From NCBI RefSeq assembly GCF_009765685.1, contig NZ_LMUY01000001.1, forward strand, positions 16,861 through 80,860: a stretch of DNA of 64,000 bases. Direction: 5' to 3'. The DNA comes from Acidisphaera sp. L21 (GTDB lineage Bacteria; Pseudomonadota; Alphaproteobacteria; Acetobacterales; Acetobacteraceae). Positions 41,984 through 51,038 of this stretch are shown here, in pieces. Each line of letters opens with the position of its first letter. Within the stretch, counting starts at the first letter, position 1. Made by a program: the position numbers and the translations under genes. The notes under the pieces were generated by a model. That model had not been told where the DNA came from. It was given only the letters and a program-made list of their open reading frames with translations, and did no database searches.

Positions 41984-42865
41984 ATGAGCGAACTCCCCAC
42001 CCATCAAGTCCCCGGCGTCCACCACCGCCGTATCGGCGATGTCCTCGTCACAGCACTCAGCGACGGGTTCCTGGAGGGCTCGTTGGCCGTGCTGCAGAAT
42101 ATCAGCCAGGAGGATGCCGCGGCCTTACTGGTCGCGTCGTTCCGGCCGGTCCCGCGGCGCACCTCGGTGAATTGTTTCCTCATCCGCAGCGCGGGGCGTG
42201 TGGCGTTGATCGATTGCGGATGTGCCGACAGCATGCAGCCGACAGCGGGCAAGCTGTTCGACAACCTGGCCGCGGCAGGGGTCGACCCGGCGGCGATCGA
42301 CACGGTCTTCCTGACGCATATGCACCCCGATCATTCCAATGCCCTGGCCGACGCGTCCGGCGCAGCCCGGTTCCCCGCGGCCGAACTGCGCATGCACGAG
42401 CGCGAACTGGCCTACTGGAACGACGACGCCGAGGCCGCCCGCGTGGCCGAGACGAAGCAGGGTGTCGCCTACTTCCCAAGCGCGCAGGCGCAGATGGCGC
42501 CCTATCGGGGCAAGATCCGCACTTTCCAGGATGGAGAGGTCTTCCCAGGGGTCACCGCGGTGCCGCTGCCGGGCCACACGCCGGGCCATACCGGATACCG
42601 GGTCGGTTCCGGCAGCGATAGCCTGCTGATCTGGGGCGATATCGCCCACGTGCCGGAGGTTCAGGTGCCCCGGCCAGAGGTGACCATCCTATTCGACGTC
42701 GACCCGGCGCAGGCCCAAACCACCCGCCGGGCTATCCTGGCCTCGGTCACGGCTACCCGGCAGCTCGTCGCTGGCATGCACCTGCACTTCCCCGGCTACG
42801 CCCATGTCCGCGAAGAGCATGGCGCCTACCGCATCGTGCCGGAGGCGTGGCGGCTGGAGTTTTAA
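41984..42865 (+). CDS. Metallo-beta-lactamase-fold hydrolase
   Basis: A 293-residue MBL-fold protein from ATG 41984. The dinuclear metal site T-H-M-H-P-D-H is at residues 111-117, the second histidine region is P-G-H-T-P-G-H and the bridging Asp is in I-W-G-D-I-A-H. The family covers lactonases, glyoxalase II-like thioesterases and aryl esterases. No signal peptide. It follows the LysR gene by 56 bases and could act on lactones or thioesters made by the divergent operon; this is inference from position only. Its 3' end overlaps the acyltransferase gene end by 4 bases. Confidence 0.88.
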   Translation: MSELPTHQVPGVHHRRIGDVLVTALSDGFLEGSLAVLQNISQEDAAALLVASFRPVPRRTSVNCFLIRSAGRVALIDCGCADSMQPTAGKLFDNLAAAGVDPAAIDTVFLTHMHPDHSNALADASGAARFPAAELRMHERELAYWNDDAEAARVAETKQGVAYFPSAQAQMAPYRGKIRTFQDGEVFPGVTAVPLPGHTPGHTGYRVGSGSDSLLIWGDIAHVPEVQVPRPEVTILFDVDPAQAQTTRRAILASVTATRQLVAGMHLHFPGYAHVREEHGAYRIVPEAWRLEF

Positions 42866-44085
42866 CTGACCTGCTGCAGATGCCGGGTTTTGCGGCGGCT
42901 CATGAACGGTCGCTCGACATACACGTAGAACACGATGCCGCCCGCGATCGACACCGGGATCAGCACCAGGAACCAGACTCCCCAAATCAGTTCCGGGTTG
43001 CGGAACGCGAGACGGCCCAGGAGCTTCTCCGAGACGATTTGGATCGCGACGACATGGGTGAGATAGATCGAGTAGCACATCGTCCCGATAAGGCAGAGCC
43101 AGGGTATTCCGAACACGAAACGCCCGATCGCCCCCCGCATCGCGCCCAGGAAGACGCCGAAGATCGCGGCGATGGTGACGACATTCAGCAGCAGCGTCGC
43201 CCAGAAACCGCTCGGTTGCGCATCGATCTGCGTCAGCACCAGGCCGACACCAGCCGCAGCGACGAGGCCGACCGCCAGCATGGCGTCATACAGCGCCGGC
43301 CGAAGACGCGGATCGGTTGATGGCGTTGCCAGATCCAGGCTGACCGCCAACATGCCACCGACGAACAAATATGCATGCGCCAACAGACCGAAGCGGAAGC
43401 GGCCGTCGAACGGCATGTAGAGTTTGAGAAGCGGCGGTATGACGATCATCGCCGCGAGCAGCGCCGATAACGCCGCGACCCGCTTCGTCCGGTCCGGCAT
43501 ATACTTGAAAAACACCCAAATCAGCGGGCCCACCAGATAGAACTGGATCTCGATCTCCAGCGACCACAGAGGCGGATCCAGCAAAGGCGCAGTCGAGAAG
43601 ACCAGTCCATGAAGATAGAACAGGCTGGCGGCGTAGCTTTCCGGCAGCGAGGCCGCATCTGGATCCAGGGCTGAAATACTGCCAGGGGCGTGGCCGCTCG
43701 CATACAGCGCAATGAAGCAGCCGGTGAGCGCAACGAGGTAGGGCGGATAGATGCGCCATAGCCGCCGGGCATAGAACTTCCCAACCTCCAGGCGCTTGTC
43801 GGTTCTTGTGGCGAATATTTGCGTGATGACGATGGCACTGATGAAGAAGAAGAAGTCGACGCCGATCTCGCCATGCGGGATGTAGCTGTAGAGATTGGTG
43901 ATCGCGGGACCTTGCGCCGATAATTCGCTGGCGTGCCGTGCCGCACGCAGCGAGACGTGCCAAACGATCACCAGCAAGATCGACAAGCCGCGCAAACCAT
44001 CGATCTGTGCGTTGTATTGGATAGCACCCGGCGGCCGACCGATCAGGCTCGGTAGCCGCGCTAGTCGTAACATCCAGGTACTCAC
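42862..44085 (-). CDS. Acyltransferase 3 family (OafA-like) membrane protein
   Basis: A membrane O-acyltransferase of about 407 residues with roughly ten helices. The diagnostic N-terminal segment is A-Q-I-D-G-L-R-G-L-S-I-L-L-V-I-x-W-H, with the catalytic His in V-W-H, then F-F-F-I-S-A at residues about 80. GTG 44085 has AGGAG 9 bases upstream and is preferred; ATG 44073 is also possible. Such proteins acetylate or succinylate surface polysaccharides. The neighbouring Wzy/ligase-like gene, on the opposite strand, supports a cell-surface role. Confidence 0.88.
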   Translation of the reverse strand: MSTWMLRLARLPSLIGRPPGAIQYNAQIDGLRGLSILLVIVWHVSLRAARHASELSAQGPAITNLYSYIPHGEIGVDFFFFISAIVITQIFATRTDKRLEVGKFYARRLWRIYPPYLVALTGCFIALYASGHAPGSISALDPDAASLPESYAASLFYLHGLVFSTAPLLDPPLWSLEIEIQFYLVGPLIWVFFKYMPDRTKRVAALSALLAAMIVIPPLLKLYMPFDGRFRFGLLAHAYLFVGGMLAVSLDLATPSTDPRLRPALYDAMLAVGLVAAAGVGLVLTQIDAQPSGFWATLLLNVVTIAAIFGVFLGAMRGAIGRFVFGIPWLCLIGTMCYSIYLTHVVAIQIVSEKLLGRLAFRNPELIWGVWFLVLIPVSIAGGIVFYVYVERPFMSRRKTRHLQQVS

Positions 44086-44430
44086 TCGCGCCAACTCCTG
44101 TCCGCCGCCTTGCCCTCAACCAGAGGTCGCCAAGGGGATCCAACTTCCAACTTTACAGCACTTGTATCATTTATGGCGGCCTTCCTATGGATCGTCGTCG
44201 GCCGTCGCCCGGATGACGGGAGACGCAAACTACGCCCGGGCAGTGTTAACCACCCGAGGGCGGGTTACCAGAGCCAAGCAGGGTCTGGCCGCGCCACGCG
44301 ACGCAGGGTCTGGCCGCGCCACGCGACCTTGGACCGCAGACACCTCAGCATGGTATAGCGGCGCCGGGTTTGCGCAGCGCCTGCCAGGCGGCGCCCCGGC
44401 ACGCAACAGACGGCGTAGGAAGCCCGGTCC
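44086..44430. other. Intergenic region between divergent surface polysaccharide genes
   Basis: This 345-base stretch separates the acyltransferase and the Wzy-like gene. Apart from a tandem repeat at 44278-44327 and a small AT-richer patch around 44145-44190 (CAACTTTACAGCACTTGTATCATTT is split here: CAACTTTACAG, then CACTTGTATC), which may hold promoters, I see no convincing gene. Short open frames exist but lack ribosome sites and family features. Confidence 0.6.
44278..44327. repeat. Perfect 25-base tandem repeat, two copies
   Basis: The 25-base unit at 44278-44302 (starting GCAGGGTCTGG, ending CCACGCGAC) is repeated without change at 44303-44327, in the spacer upstream of the Wzy-like gene. 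It is non-coding. Two identical adjacent copies suggest recent slippage or duplication; the copy number may vary between strains. Confidence 0.9.
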
Positions 44431-45882
44431 ATGCAGATCACCGCCTTCGGGATGCTATTGATCCCCTTCTGCCTGGCCTGCGCGTTCTCGCCTGAGCTGT
44501 TGCTCTACCTCACCATCCTGTCGGGAGGGTTCGAGGCCGCTGCCTCGATGATCATCGGTCCGCTCGGGCTGCAGCCCAATATCCTGCCGGCCATGCTGTT
44601 CATGGGCCACCTGGTAGTGCTGCGCATGATGGGTGGCCGCTTTGTGGCGAATGCCGAGGTGGTGCGAGGACTTACACCGTTGTTGCTGTTCGTCGCCCTG
44701 GCGGTCATTGGCGCCTTCTTACTGCCGACCCTATTCGGCGGGCAGGCGCAGGTTTGGCCGCAGAAATCCGAAGATCACACCCAGGTGCTGCTCAGCTTCT
44801 CAAGCGCCAACATCACGCAGACGCTCTATTTGCTGATCGATATCGGCTTTGTCTATTCCTCCGCTCTGTACATCGCGTCCTATCCGGTTCGAGTACGGCG
44901 GTTGATGACGATGTATTTCGCGTCTGGCGTGCTGGTACTCGTCGTCAGCGCCTGGCAGCTCGCCAGCCGGCTGACCGGCATTCCCTTCCCCATAAGCTTT
45001 TTCTACTCCAACCCCGGCATCGCCGTGCTGTACGACCAAATGATGGGGAGCGTTCCCCGCACCAACGGGCCGTTCAGCGAGCCCTCCTCCTTGTCCACCT
45101 TCCTCTCCGGCATGAGCTTCGCGGCCGGGTGGCTCGTGCTGCACGGACGGGGCGGGGCGGCGGTTAAATGGCTCCTGGCGGGCGGGGTGTTCGGTGTCCT
45201 GCTCTCGACCGCCACCACCGGCATCGGCACTCTGCTCATTGGCGCGGGCTTGGCAGGCATCTACGTCGTGGCACGGGCGGCGCCGGTGGTGCGCCAGCGC
45301 TTCGTTCGGGTTGCCGTCCCCGTGGTGTTCTTCGGCTTCGTGACAGCAATCGCTGCGCCGATCGTGTTCCCCAGCATCGTCCATGCGGTGAACACGGTGG
45401 CGGAGGCAACGCTCACCAAATCCGACTCCTCCTCCTACGACGATCGGACGCAGGCGGACACGGCCAGTGTCATGCTGCTGATCCCGACGATGGGGCTGGG
45501 CGCTGGTTGGGGCAGCAATCGATCCTCCAGTCTCATCCCAGGGTTGCTCGCCAGTGCAGGCCTGCCGGGGCTTGGCCTGCTCATCTGGGCGGGACTGTCG
45601 TTGCGGCGAGAGATTCCGATCATGAGTCCCTTCCTATCCGGCGAGGATGATGCCTGGGCGCTTCAGGCGGCGTCTGCCGGGCTGGTGGGGCTGCTGATTG
45701 CGGCGGTCCTGTCTGGCCCGAACATCATCTCGCTCACCTTCTACGGGTTGCTGGGCGCCATGTATGGCATCCTGGCGCGCGCTCGCTTCGCCACGAACCA
45801 GCAGTCCCTGCGTCTGCGATCCCAGATGCAGCAGCGGCTGCATGCCGAACCGGCGCGTCCGTTCGGCGCCAACCAGGCCTAG
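44431..45882 (+). CDS. Wzy/O-antigen ligase-like polysaccharide membrane protein
   Basis: A 483-residue protein with about 11-12 hydrophobic helices and a large periplasmic loop between about residues 185 and 225 (containing G-S-V-P-R-T-N-G-P-F-S-E-P-S-S), then G-A-G-W-G-S-N-R-S-S late in the chain. This topology, including a serine-rich loop ending in E-P-S, fits O-antigen polymerases or ligases and related exopolysaccharide proteins. Exact role (polymerase or ligase) is not decidable. AGGAAG lies upstream of the ATG. No glycosyltransferases adjoin it. Confidence 0.78.
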   Translation: MQITAFGMLLIPFCLACAFSPELLLYLTILSGGFEAAASMIIGPLGLQPNILPAMLFMGHLVVLRMMGGRFVANAEVVRGLTPLLLFVALAVIGAFLLPTLFGGQAQVWPQKSEDHTQVLLSFSSANITQTLYLLIDIGFVYSSALYIASYPVRVRRLMTMYFASGVLVLVVSAWQLASRLTGIPFPISFFYSNPGIAVLYDQMMGSVPRTNGPFSEPSSLSTFLSGMSFAAGWLVLHGRGGAAVKWLLAGGVFGVLLSTATTGIGTLLIGAGLAGIYVVARAAPVVRQRFVRVAVPVVFFGFVTAIAAPIVFPSIVHAVNTVAEATLTKSDSSSYDDRTQADTASVMLLIPTMGLGAGWGSNRSSSLIPGLLASAGLPGLGLLIWAGLSLRREIPIMSPFLSGEDDAWALQAASAGLVGLLIAAVLSGPNIISLTFYGLLGAMYGILARARFATNQQSLRLRSQMQQRLHAEPARPFGANQA

Positions 45883-45889
45883 GCGCGGT

Positions 45890-46822
45890 TCAGACGATGT
45901 CGGCTGGGATGCCCGCCTCGCGCAGCCGGGTCACGGCGGCGGCAACCTCGGCCTTCAAATTGGCGACGAAGCGAACCGCCGTGCGCGGTAGAGGCCGCTG
46001 GCGCGAGTAAACCATGCACAGCGTCAGTTCGATCGTCGGCTCGAACGGACGCACGACAAGTTCGTCGGCCAGGCCGGACAGCAAGATGATCGGGTCCGTC
46101 ACCACCAGGCCCAGCCCGTGCCGCACCATCGACAGCGCGGCGAAGGACATGTTTACCTCGATCACCCCGGCGGTCCGCAGCCGCCGGCCGGGCAGGCGTT
46201 CGTGCAGCAGCTTGCCAGGGGACACGCTCGGGTCCAGCACGATCAGGGTTTGATCGGCCAGCATTTTGACGTCGATCTGCGTCTGGTTGGCCAGGGCATG
46301 GTGTGGCGGCAGCATACAAACCATTTGTGTGCGCAACAGCGGCTCGACAGCCACCTGGTGGTCCTCGACCGGGGCGTAGAGCACGCCCAGATCCGCCTCC
46401 TCCCGCAACACGGCCTGCACCACGTCGCGGGCCAAATGCGTGTTGACGCACAGTTCCACCCCGCGACGCTCGATATGGAAGCTCGCCAGCGCCCGCGGCA
46501 GGATGGAGCCGGTGACGGTCGCGATGGTGCTGATCGCCAGGCTGCCGGCCGTGGCATCGCGCAGTTCCGCGGCCCTGCTCTCCATCTTGCCCATGCGGAC
46601 GAAGATCTGCTCCACGTCCTCGATCAACGCCCGCGCCTCGCCAGTCGGGCGGATTCGGTTGCCAGCTCGAACGAACAGGGCCAGGCCCAGCCGCTGCTCC
46701 AACTCCTTCAACATCTGGCTCGCGGCTGGCTGCGAGATGTGCAGCAAACGTGCGGTTTCTGTCACGTTGCGGGTCTGCATCAGCAGGCGGAACACCTCCA
46801 TCTGGCGCAGGCTGACAGGCAT
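45890..46822 (-). CDS. LysR-family transcriptional regulator
   Basis: A 310-residue LysR regulator with a helix-turn-helix at about residues 18-40 (N-V-T-E-T-A-R-L-L-H-I-S-Q-P-A-A-S-Q-M-L) and an effector domain. The start is ATG 46822. It is divergent from the amidase-Dpp-amidase operon with 109 bases between start codons, and a 23-base dyad with T-N11-A spacing lies in that gap (46834-46856). It is therefore the probable regulator of that operon, and the dyad is close enough to its own start to mediate autorepression. Confidence 0.93.
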   Translation of the reverse strand: MPVSLRQMEVFRLLMQTRNVTETARLLHISQPAASQMLKELEQRLGLALFVRAGNRIRPTGEARALIEDVEQIFVRMGKMESRAAELRDATAGSLAISTIATVTGSILPRALASFHIERRGVELCVNTHLARDVVQAVLREEADLGVLYAPVEDHQVAVEPLLRTQMVCMLPPHHALANQTQIDVKMLADQTLIVLDPSVSPGKLLHERLPGRRLRTAGVIEVNMSFAALSMVRHGLGLVVTDPIILLSGLADELVVRPFEPTIELTLCMVYSRQRPLPRTAVRFVANLKAEVAAAVTRLREAGIPADIV

Positions 46823-46833
46823 AACCCCTCACT

Positions 46834-46856
46834 TATGGTTGGATGAGAAAACCATA
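46834..46856. promoter_or_regulatory. Probable LysR operator upstream of the amide-degradation operon
   Basis: TATGGTT (46834-46840) and AACCATA (46850-46856) form a perfect 7-base dyad with a 9-base spacer; its inner bases give T-N11-A. It lies between the divergent LysR (start 46822) and amidase (start 46932) genes, the classic position for a LysR recognition site. Confidence 0.6.
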
Positions 46857-46931
46857 TTAGACACGCTCGTGCTGCAGCGCCAAAACTGCTGATGTCACCA
46901 GATTTCGGGCGCACGAGGCGGGAATGACAGC

Positions 46932-48338
46932 ATGACCATAGCCGAAGACGTCGATAACCTCACCACCAACGATATTGCCGGAATGGGCGCGCTGCTGCGC
47001 CAGGGCGCCACCACGCCGGAGGCGCTGCTGGAGGCCTATCTGGACCGGATCGCGCGACATGACGGCGCCGTGCACAGCTTCCTGACCGTCGACGCGGACA
47101 ACGCGCGCCAGGCTGCGCGTGGCGCCGGTGAGGAGTTGCGCGCCGGGCACGATCGCGGGCCGTTCCATGGCATCCCGTTTGCGCTGAAGGATAACGTCGA
47201 CACCGCCGGGCTACGCACCACGGGCCATTCACGACAAGATCTGGAGCGAGTTCCGACAAAGGACGCCACGCTCGTCCGCTACCTGCGGGATGCCGGCGGC
47301 GTGCTGGTTGGTAAGACAGCGACCTTCGAATACGCGATCGGCGGCCCGTCCTGGGACCTGCCCTTTCCACCGGCGCTGAACCCGTGGAACACCAATCATC
47401 TGCCCGGCGGCTCCTCCAGCGGGTCGGGCGCCGCGGTGGGCGCGCGGTTCGTGCCGGCGGCGGTGGGCACAGATACCGGGGGGTCGGTGCGCTGGCCGGC
47501 CTCGATGTGTGGGGTCACCGGGTTGAAGCCGACTTACGGCTTGGTCAGCCGCACCGGCGTGGTGCCGAACACCTACTCGCTGGATCATTGTGGGCCGATC
47601 ACCGCCTCCGCCCGCGACAACGCCATCATGCTGGGTGCCATGGCGGGACCCGATCCGGTCGACCCCAGCAGTTCCGGCCGCAAGGCGGAGGATTACGTGG
47701 CGGGACTGTCCGGCGACATCCGCGGGCTGCGCGTTGGCGTAGTCCGCAATTGGTATGCCGAGGAAGCCGACCCCGAGATCACCGAGGCGACCGACGAGGC
47801 CGTCCGCGTGCTCGCCGGCCTGGGCGCCACGATCGAGCAAATCGATCTCGGCGACCTGCAACCCTACCTCGACTGCAAGACGCTGATCTCCACCGCCGAG
47901 TTGTATGCGGTTCACGAAAAGAACATGAAGGCGCACCCCGAGTGGTTCAGCAAGAAATTACGCGAACGGGTGTTGGGCGGGGCACTGATGCGGGCCGAGG
48001 ACTACGTCCACGCGATGCAATGGCGCACCGAACTGGCCCGCAAGCTGCTAGCCCCATTCGCCCGCTTCGACATCCTGGCCACAGCCGGCTGGCTTGGCCT
48101 TCCCGTGCTGGCCACTGAAGAGGGCAGCGACTTCTTCAAGCGCCTGCGGCTGATCACCATGCCGTTCTCCCTCTCCGGCAACCCGGCGATCGTCGTGCCA
48201 TCCGGCTTTTCCAAGAGCGGGCTGCCAATGTCGTTCCAACTCGCTGGCAAGCCGTTCGACGAGGCCACCGTGTTGCGTTGTGCCGATGCGTATCAACGCG
48301 TCACCGACTGGCACCGCCGCGTACCGACATTGGCCTGA
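46932..48338 (+). CDS. Amidase-signature hydrolase, AtzE-like
   Basis: A 468-residue amidase-signature enzyme. The Ser-cisSer-Lys triad is complete: Lys86 in A-L-K-D-N, cis-Ser161 in G-G-S-S-S-G-S-G, and nucleophile Ser185 in D-T-G-G-S-V-R-W-P, 24 residues later as in the family. It hydrolyses a carboxamide to acid and ammonia. The next gene, 11 bases downstream, encodes a 64-residue GatC/AtzG-like protein; in the AtzE-AtzG pair such a small subunit is needed for a stable amidase. A peptide-type importer follows, so the amide is probably taken up from outside. The substrate is unknown. Confidence 0.92.
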   Translation: MTIAEDVDNLTTNDIAGMGALLRQGATTPEALLEAYLDRIARHDGAVHSFLTVDADNARQAARGAGEELRAGHDRGPFHGIPFALKDNVDTAGLRTTGHSRQDLERVPTKDATLVRYLRDAGGVLVGKTATFEYAIGGPSWDLPFPPALNPWNTNHLPGGSSSGSGAAVGARFVPAAVGTDTGGSVRWPASMCGVTGLKPTYGLVSRTGVVPNTYSLDHCGPITASARDNAIMLGAMAGPDPVDPSSSGRKAEDYVAGLSGDIRGLRVGVVRNWYAEEADPEITEATDEAVRVLAGLGATIEQIDLGDLQPYLDCKTLISTAELYAVHEKNMKAHPEWFSKKLRERVLGGALMRAEDYVHAMQWRTELARKLLAPFARFDILATAGWLGLPVLATEEGSDFFKRLRLITMPFSLSGNPAIVVPSGFSKSGLPMSFQLAGKPFDEATVLRCADAYQRVTDWHRRVPTLA

Positions 48339-48349
48339 GGAGCAAAGTC

Positions 48350-48544
48350 ATGAGCATCAATCAGGACGACGCGCTGACCCTGGCCCGCTTGGCCGGGCTG
48401 GATCTGCCGGTGGAATTCCACGCGGACCTCTTCGTTGCCTACGAGAAGCTCCAGGGCATGATCGCGCGCATGCCCCGGCGCGAGCGCACCGACGAGCCGG
48501 CTCACATCTACGACCCCACGCGGTTCATGCCGCCAACCGTCTAG
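48350..48544 (+). CDS. AtzG-like (DUF4089/GatC-like) small amidase partner
   Basis: A 64-residue protein starting at ATG 48350 with GAGGAG 9 bases upstream; longer frames lack such a site. The N-terminal half is a helical GatC-like segment (A-L-T-L-A-R-L-A-G-L-D-L) and the C-terminal tail reads R-T-D-E-P-A-H-I-Y-D-P-T-R-F, matching the E-P-A-x-x-F-x-P tail of GatC and AtzG. In the cyanuric acid pathway, AtzG stabilises the amidase AtzE at the active-site mouth. Here it directly follows an amidase gene, so a heteromeric amidase is likely. Confidence 0.82.
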   Translation: MSINQDDALTLARLAGLDLPVEFHADLFVAYEKLQGMIARMPRRERTDEPAHIYDPTRFMPPTV

Positions 48545-48556
48545 GATTCAGCAGAC

Positions 48557-50092
48557 ATGATCGCTCGTCGGGATGTTGCCCGGTTATTAGGGTTGGGTGC
48601 CGCCGCCGCGGCATTGGGCACGTCCAGCGCCGCCCGTGCGGCGCCGACCGGAACCATGCGCGTCCGCATCGCCTCCGATATCGGCAACCTGGACCCGGCG
48701 CGGATTTTCCAGATCGAAAACCAAACGGTCGCTGGCAATATCTATAACGGGCTGGTGAAATACGATCAGGCGACGAACAAGATCGTCCCCGACCTGGCCA
48801 CCGGCTACGAGATCAGCGAAGGCGGCAAGGTTTACACCTTCACGCTCCGCCCTGGCGTCACCTGGCACAAGAACTACGGCGAATTCACCGCCGACGACGT
48901 GAGGTTTTCGATCGAACGGGTGAAGAACCCGGCGACCAACAGCGCCTATTCCGGCCAGCTCACCTCGATCCAAAGTGTGGAGGCGCCGGACAAGCTGACG
49001 GTGCGGATCATGCTGAGCCGACCCGATCCCGGCATCCTGCAGAAGCTGACAGCCTTCAACCAGGGCTGGATGGTGTCGCGCAGGGCGCTCGAGGCGATTG
49101 GCGAGCAACGCTATCCACTGCAGCCCGTCGGCACCGGGCCGTTCAGCTTCGAACGTTGGACGCCGGGTAGCGAGGTGCGGCTGCGCGCCAACCCGACCTA
49201 TTTCGAGGGCGCGCCGAAGGTCGACACGCTGGTGTTCCGCCTGATCCGCGACGAAACTGCTGCCGCGATCGCCCTGCAAAATGGCGAAATTGACGTATTC
49301 TACGCGCTGCAGCAGCCGGAGGTGATTACTCAGTTGAAGGCGGCGAAGGGCATCACCATCCTGCAACGCGCCGCCAACCACACCAACAACCTCGTCCTGA
49401 ACATGACCGTGAAGCCGTTGGACGACATCCGGGTGCGGCAGGCGATTGCGTACGGCATCAATCGCCAGGCGATCCTGGACGGATTCTTTAAGGGCACTCG
49501 CGCCTTCGGCTACAGCGTGCTGACGCCGTCCTTTCCCGAATATACCGAGGACGTGCCGAAATATCCGTACGATCCGGATAAGGCGAAGGCGTTGCTGAAG
49601 GCAGCGGGAGCGGACGGGTTTTCGCTCGATCTCTATGGCGTTGCCGCCAACCCATACGACAAACTGACGGTGCCGATCGCCAGCGACCTAAATGGTGTGG
49701 GGATCAAGGCGAACATCAAGATCCTCGAGCGCGGCGCCTATCTACAGGCCCGCAGCAAGGGCGACATTCCAACCTGCGTCACCGGCGTGGTCGGGCCGCC
49801 TGATCCGGACAGCCCACTGATCACTCTGTTTGCCAAGCAGTCGTTCCCGCCGGGCCTGAACACGGCGCACTACACCGGGATCGAAGATTTGTTGGCCAAG
49901 CTGGGCGACACCCAGGCGGCCGATGCGCGGCTGGCGATCTATCACGAGATCCTGGCCAAAACGATGACCGACCTGCCGGCAATTCCGATCTATGCCGAAA
50001 ACCTGTTCCTGGCACACGGCCCCAACGTCGAGGGCCTGGTGCAGAACTCCCTGTTCACAGTGCAGCTCTATTCCACGTCGCTGAAGGCCTAA
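48557..50092 (+). CDS. Family 5 (DppA-type) ABC substrate-binding protein
   Basis: A 511-residue exported receptor with a twin-arginine-like signal (A-R-R-D-V-A-R-L-L-G-L-G) ending in A-R-A. The mature domain begins R-I-A-S-D-I-G-N-L-D-P-A-R and has R-P-G-V-T-W-H-K-N-Y-G-E-F-T-A-D-D-V, the family 5 pattern. It starts 12 bases after the AtzG-like gene and heads a complete importer, so it should carry the amide substrate or a precursor. A ligand-specific assay would be needed to name it. Confidence 0.9.
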   Translation: MIARRDVARLLGLGAAAAALGTSSAARAAPTGTMRVRIASDIGNLDPARIFQIENQTVAGNIYNGLVKYDQATNKIVPDLATGYEISEGGKVYTFTLRPGVTWHKNYGEFTADDVRFSIERVKNPATNSAYSGQLTSIQSVEAPDKLTVRIMLSRPDPGILQKLTAFNQGWMVSRRALEAIGEQRYPLQPVGTGPFSFERWTPGSEVRLRANPTYFEGAPKVDTLVFRLIRDETAAAIALQNGEIDVFYALQQPEVITQLKAAKGITILQRAANHTNNLVLNMTVKPLDDIRVRQAIAYGINRQAILDGFFKGTRAFGYSVLTPSFPEYTEDVPKYPYDPDKAKALLKAAGADGFSLDLYGVAANPYDKLTVPIASDLNGVGIKANIKILERGAYLQARSKGDIPTCVTGVVGPPDPDSPLITLFAKQSFPPGLNTAHYTGIEDLLAKLGDTQAADARLAIYHEILAKTMTDLPAIPIYAENLFLAHGPNVEGLVQNSLFTVQLYSTSLKA

Positions 50093-50096
50093 CCCT

Positions 50097-51038
50097 TTGC
50101 TGCGCTACAGCATGCAGACACTTGTCCAATTGATCGTGATGGTGTTCGGCATCTGCACGCTGGTTTTCTTCCTGATCCGGCTGATCCCCGGTGACCCGGC
50201 GACTGCCATGCTGGGCGATTACGCCACGCCCCAGGCGATTGCCGCCTTGCGGGCCGATCTGGGCCTGGATCAGCCGTTGCTGGTGCAGTACGGCCGGTTT
50301 CTTGGGCACGCCGTTACGGGCGACCTTGGTGCCTCCGTGGTGACCGGGCAACCGGCGCTGGACCAGATCCTGGACAGCCTGCCGGCCTCTGCGGCGCTGG
50401 CGCTGAGTGGTTTGGCGATTGCCGTGCTGCTGGGGGTGCCATTGGGCATCGTCACCGCACGCCGGGCCGGGAGTTGGACGGACACGCTGGTAATGATCGG
50501 CGGCTTGCTGGGTATTTCCTTCCCGGTGTTCTGGCTGGGCTTGGTATCGGTGCTGCTGCTGGCGCACGAGATCCACCTATTTCCGGCATTGGGTGCCGCC
50601 TCGTCGGATGATCTGCTGGACCAGTTGCAACATCTGGCACTGCCCGCGCTGGTGCTGGGCGTGTCGACCGCCGCCTATATCGCCCGGCTCACCCGCTCGG
50701 CGATGCTGGAGGCGCTGATGCAGGAACATATCCGCGTCGCCCGCGCCATGGGCGTGCCAGAGCGCCGGGTGGTATATCACTTGGCGCTCCGCAACGCGAT
50801 GATCCCCATCCTGGCAATCATCGGCGTTACCTTCGCCCTGTCGCTCGGCAGCGCCATTCTGGTGGAGGCGGTGTTCAGCCGACCTGGCTTAGGATCCACC
50901 ATCCTCAAGGGCATCCTGGCGCGGGATTACCAACTGGTGCAGGCCGGCGTGCTGGTTCTGGCGCTGGCGGTGGTCGTGGTGAACTCGCTGATCGACGTCG
51001 CATACCTCGCGGTCGATCCACGGTTGCGTAGGGCATGA
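50097..51038 (+). CDS. Peptide ABC transporter permease, DppB type
   Basis: A 313-residue permease. TTG 50097 gives the family's usual start (M-L-R-Y-S-M-Q-T-L), 10 bases after GAAGG; ATG 50112 lacks a site. Motifs are R-L-I-P-G-D-P-A-T, G-D-L-G-A-S, the EAA-like A-R-A-M-G-V-P-E-R-R-V-V-Y-H and C-terminal L-A-V-D-P-R-L-R. Its stop overlaps the next start (ATGA). Confidence 0.9.
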   Translation: MLRYSMQTLVQLIVMVFGICTLVFFLIRLIPGDPATAMLGDYATPQAIAALRADLGLDQPLLVQYGRFLGHAVTGDLGASVVTGQPALDQILDSLPASAALALSGLAIAVLLGVPLGIVTARRAGSWTDTLVMIGGLLGISFPVFWLGLVSVLLLAHEIHLFPALGAASSDDLLDQLQHLALPALVLGVSTAAYIARLTRSAMLEALMQEHIRVARAMGVPERRVVYHLALRNAMIPILAIIGVTFALSLGSAILVEAVFSRPGLGSTILKGILARDYQLVQAGVLVLALAVVVVNSLIDVAYLAVDPRLRRA

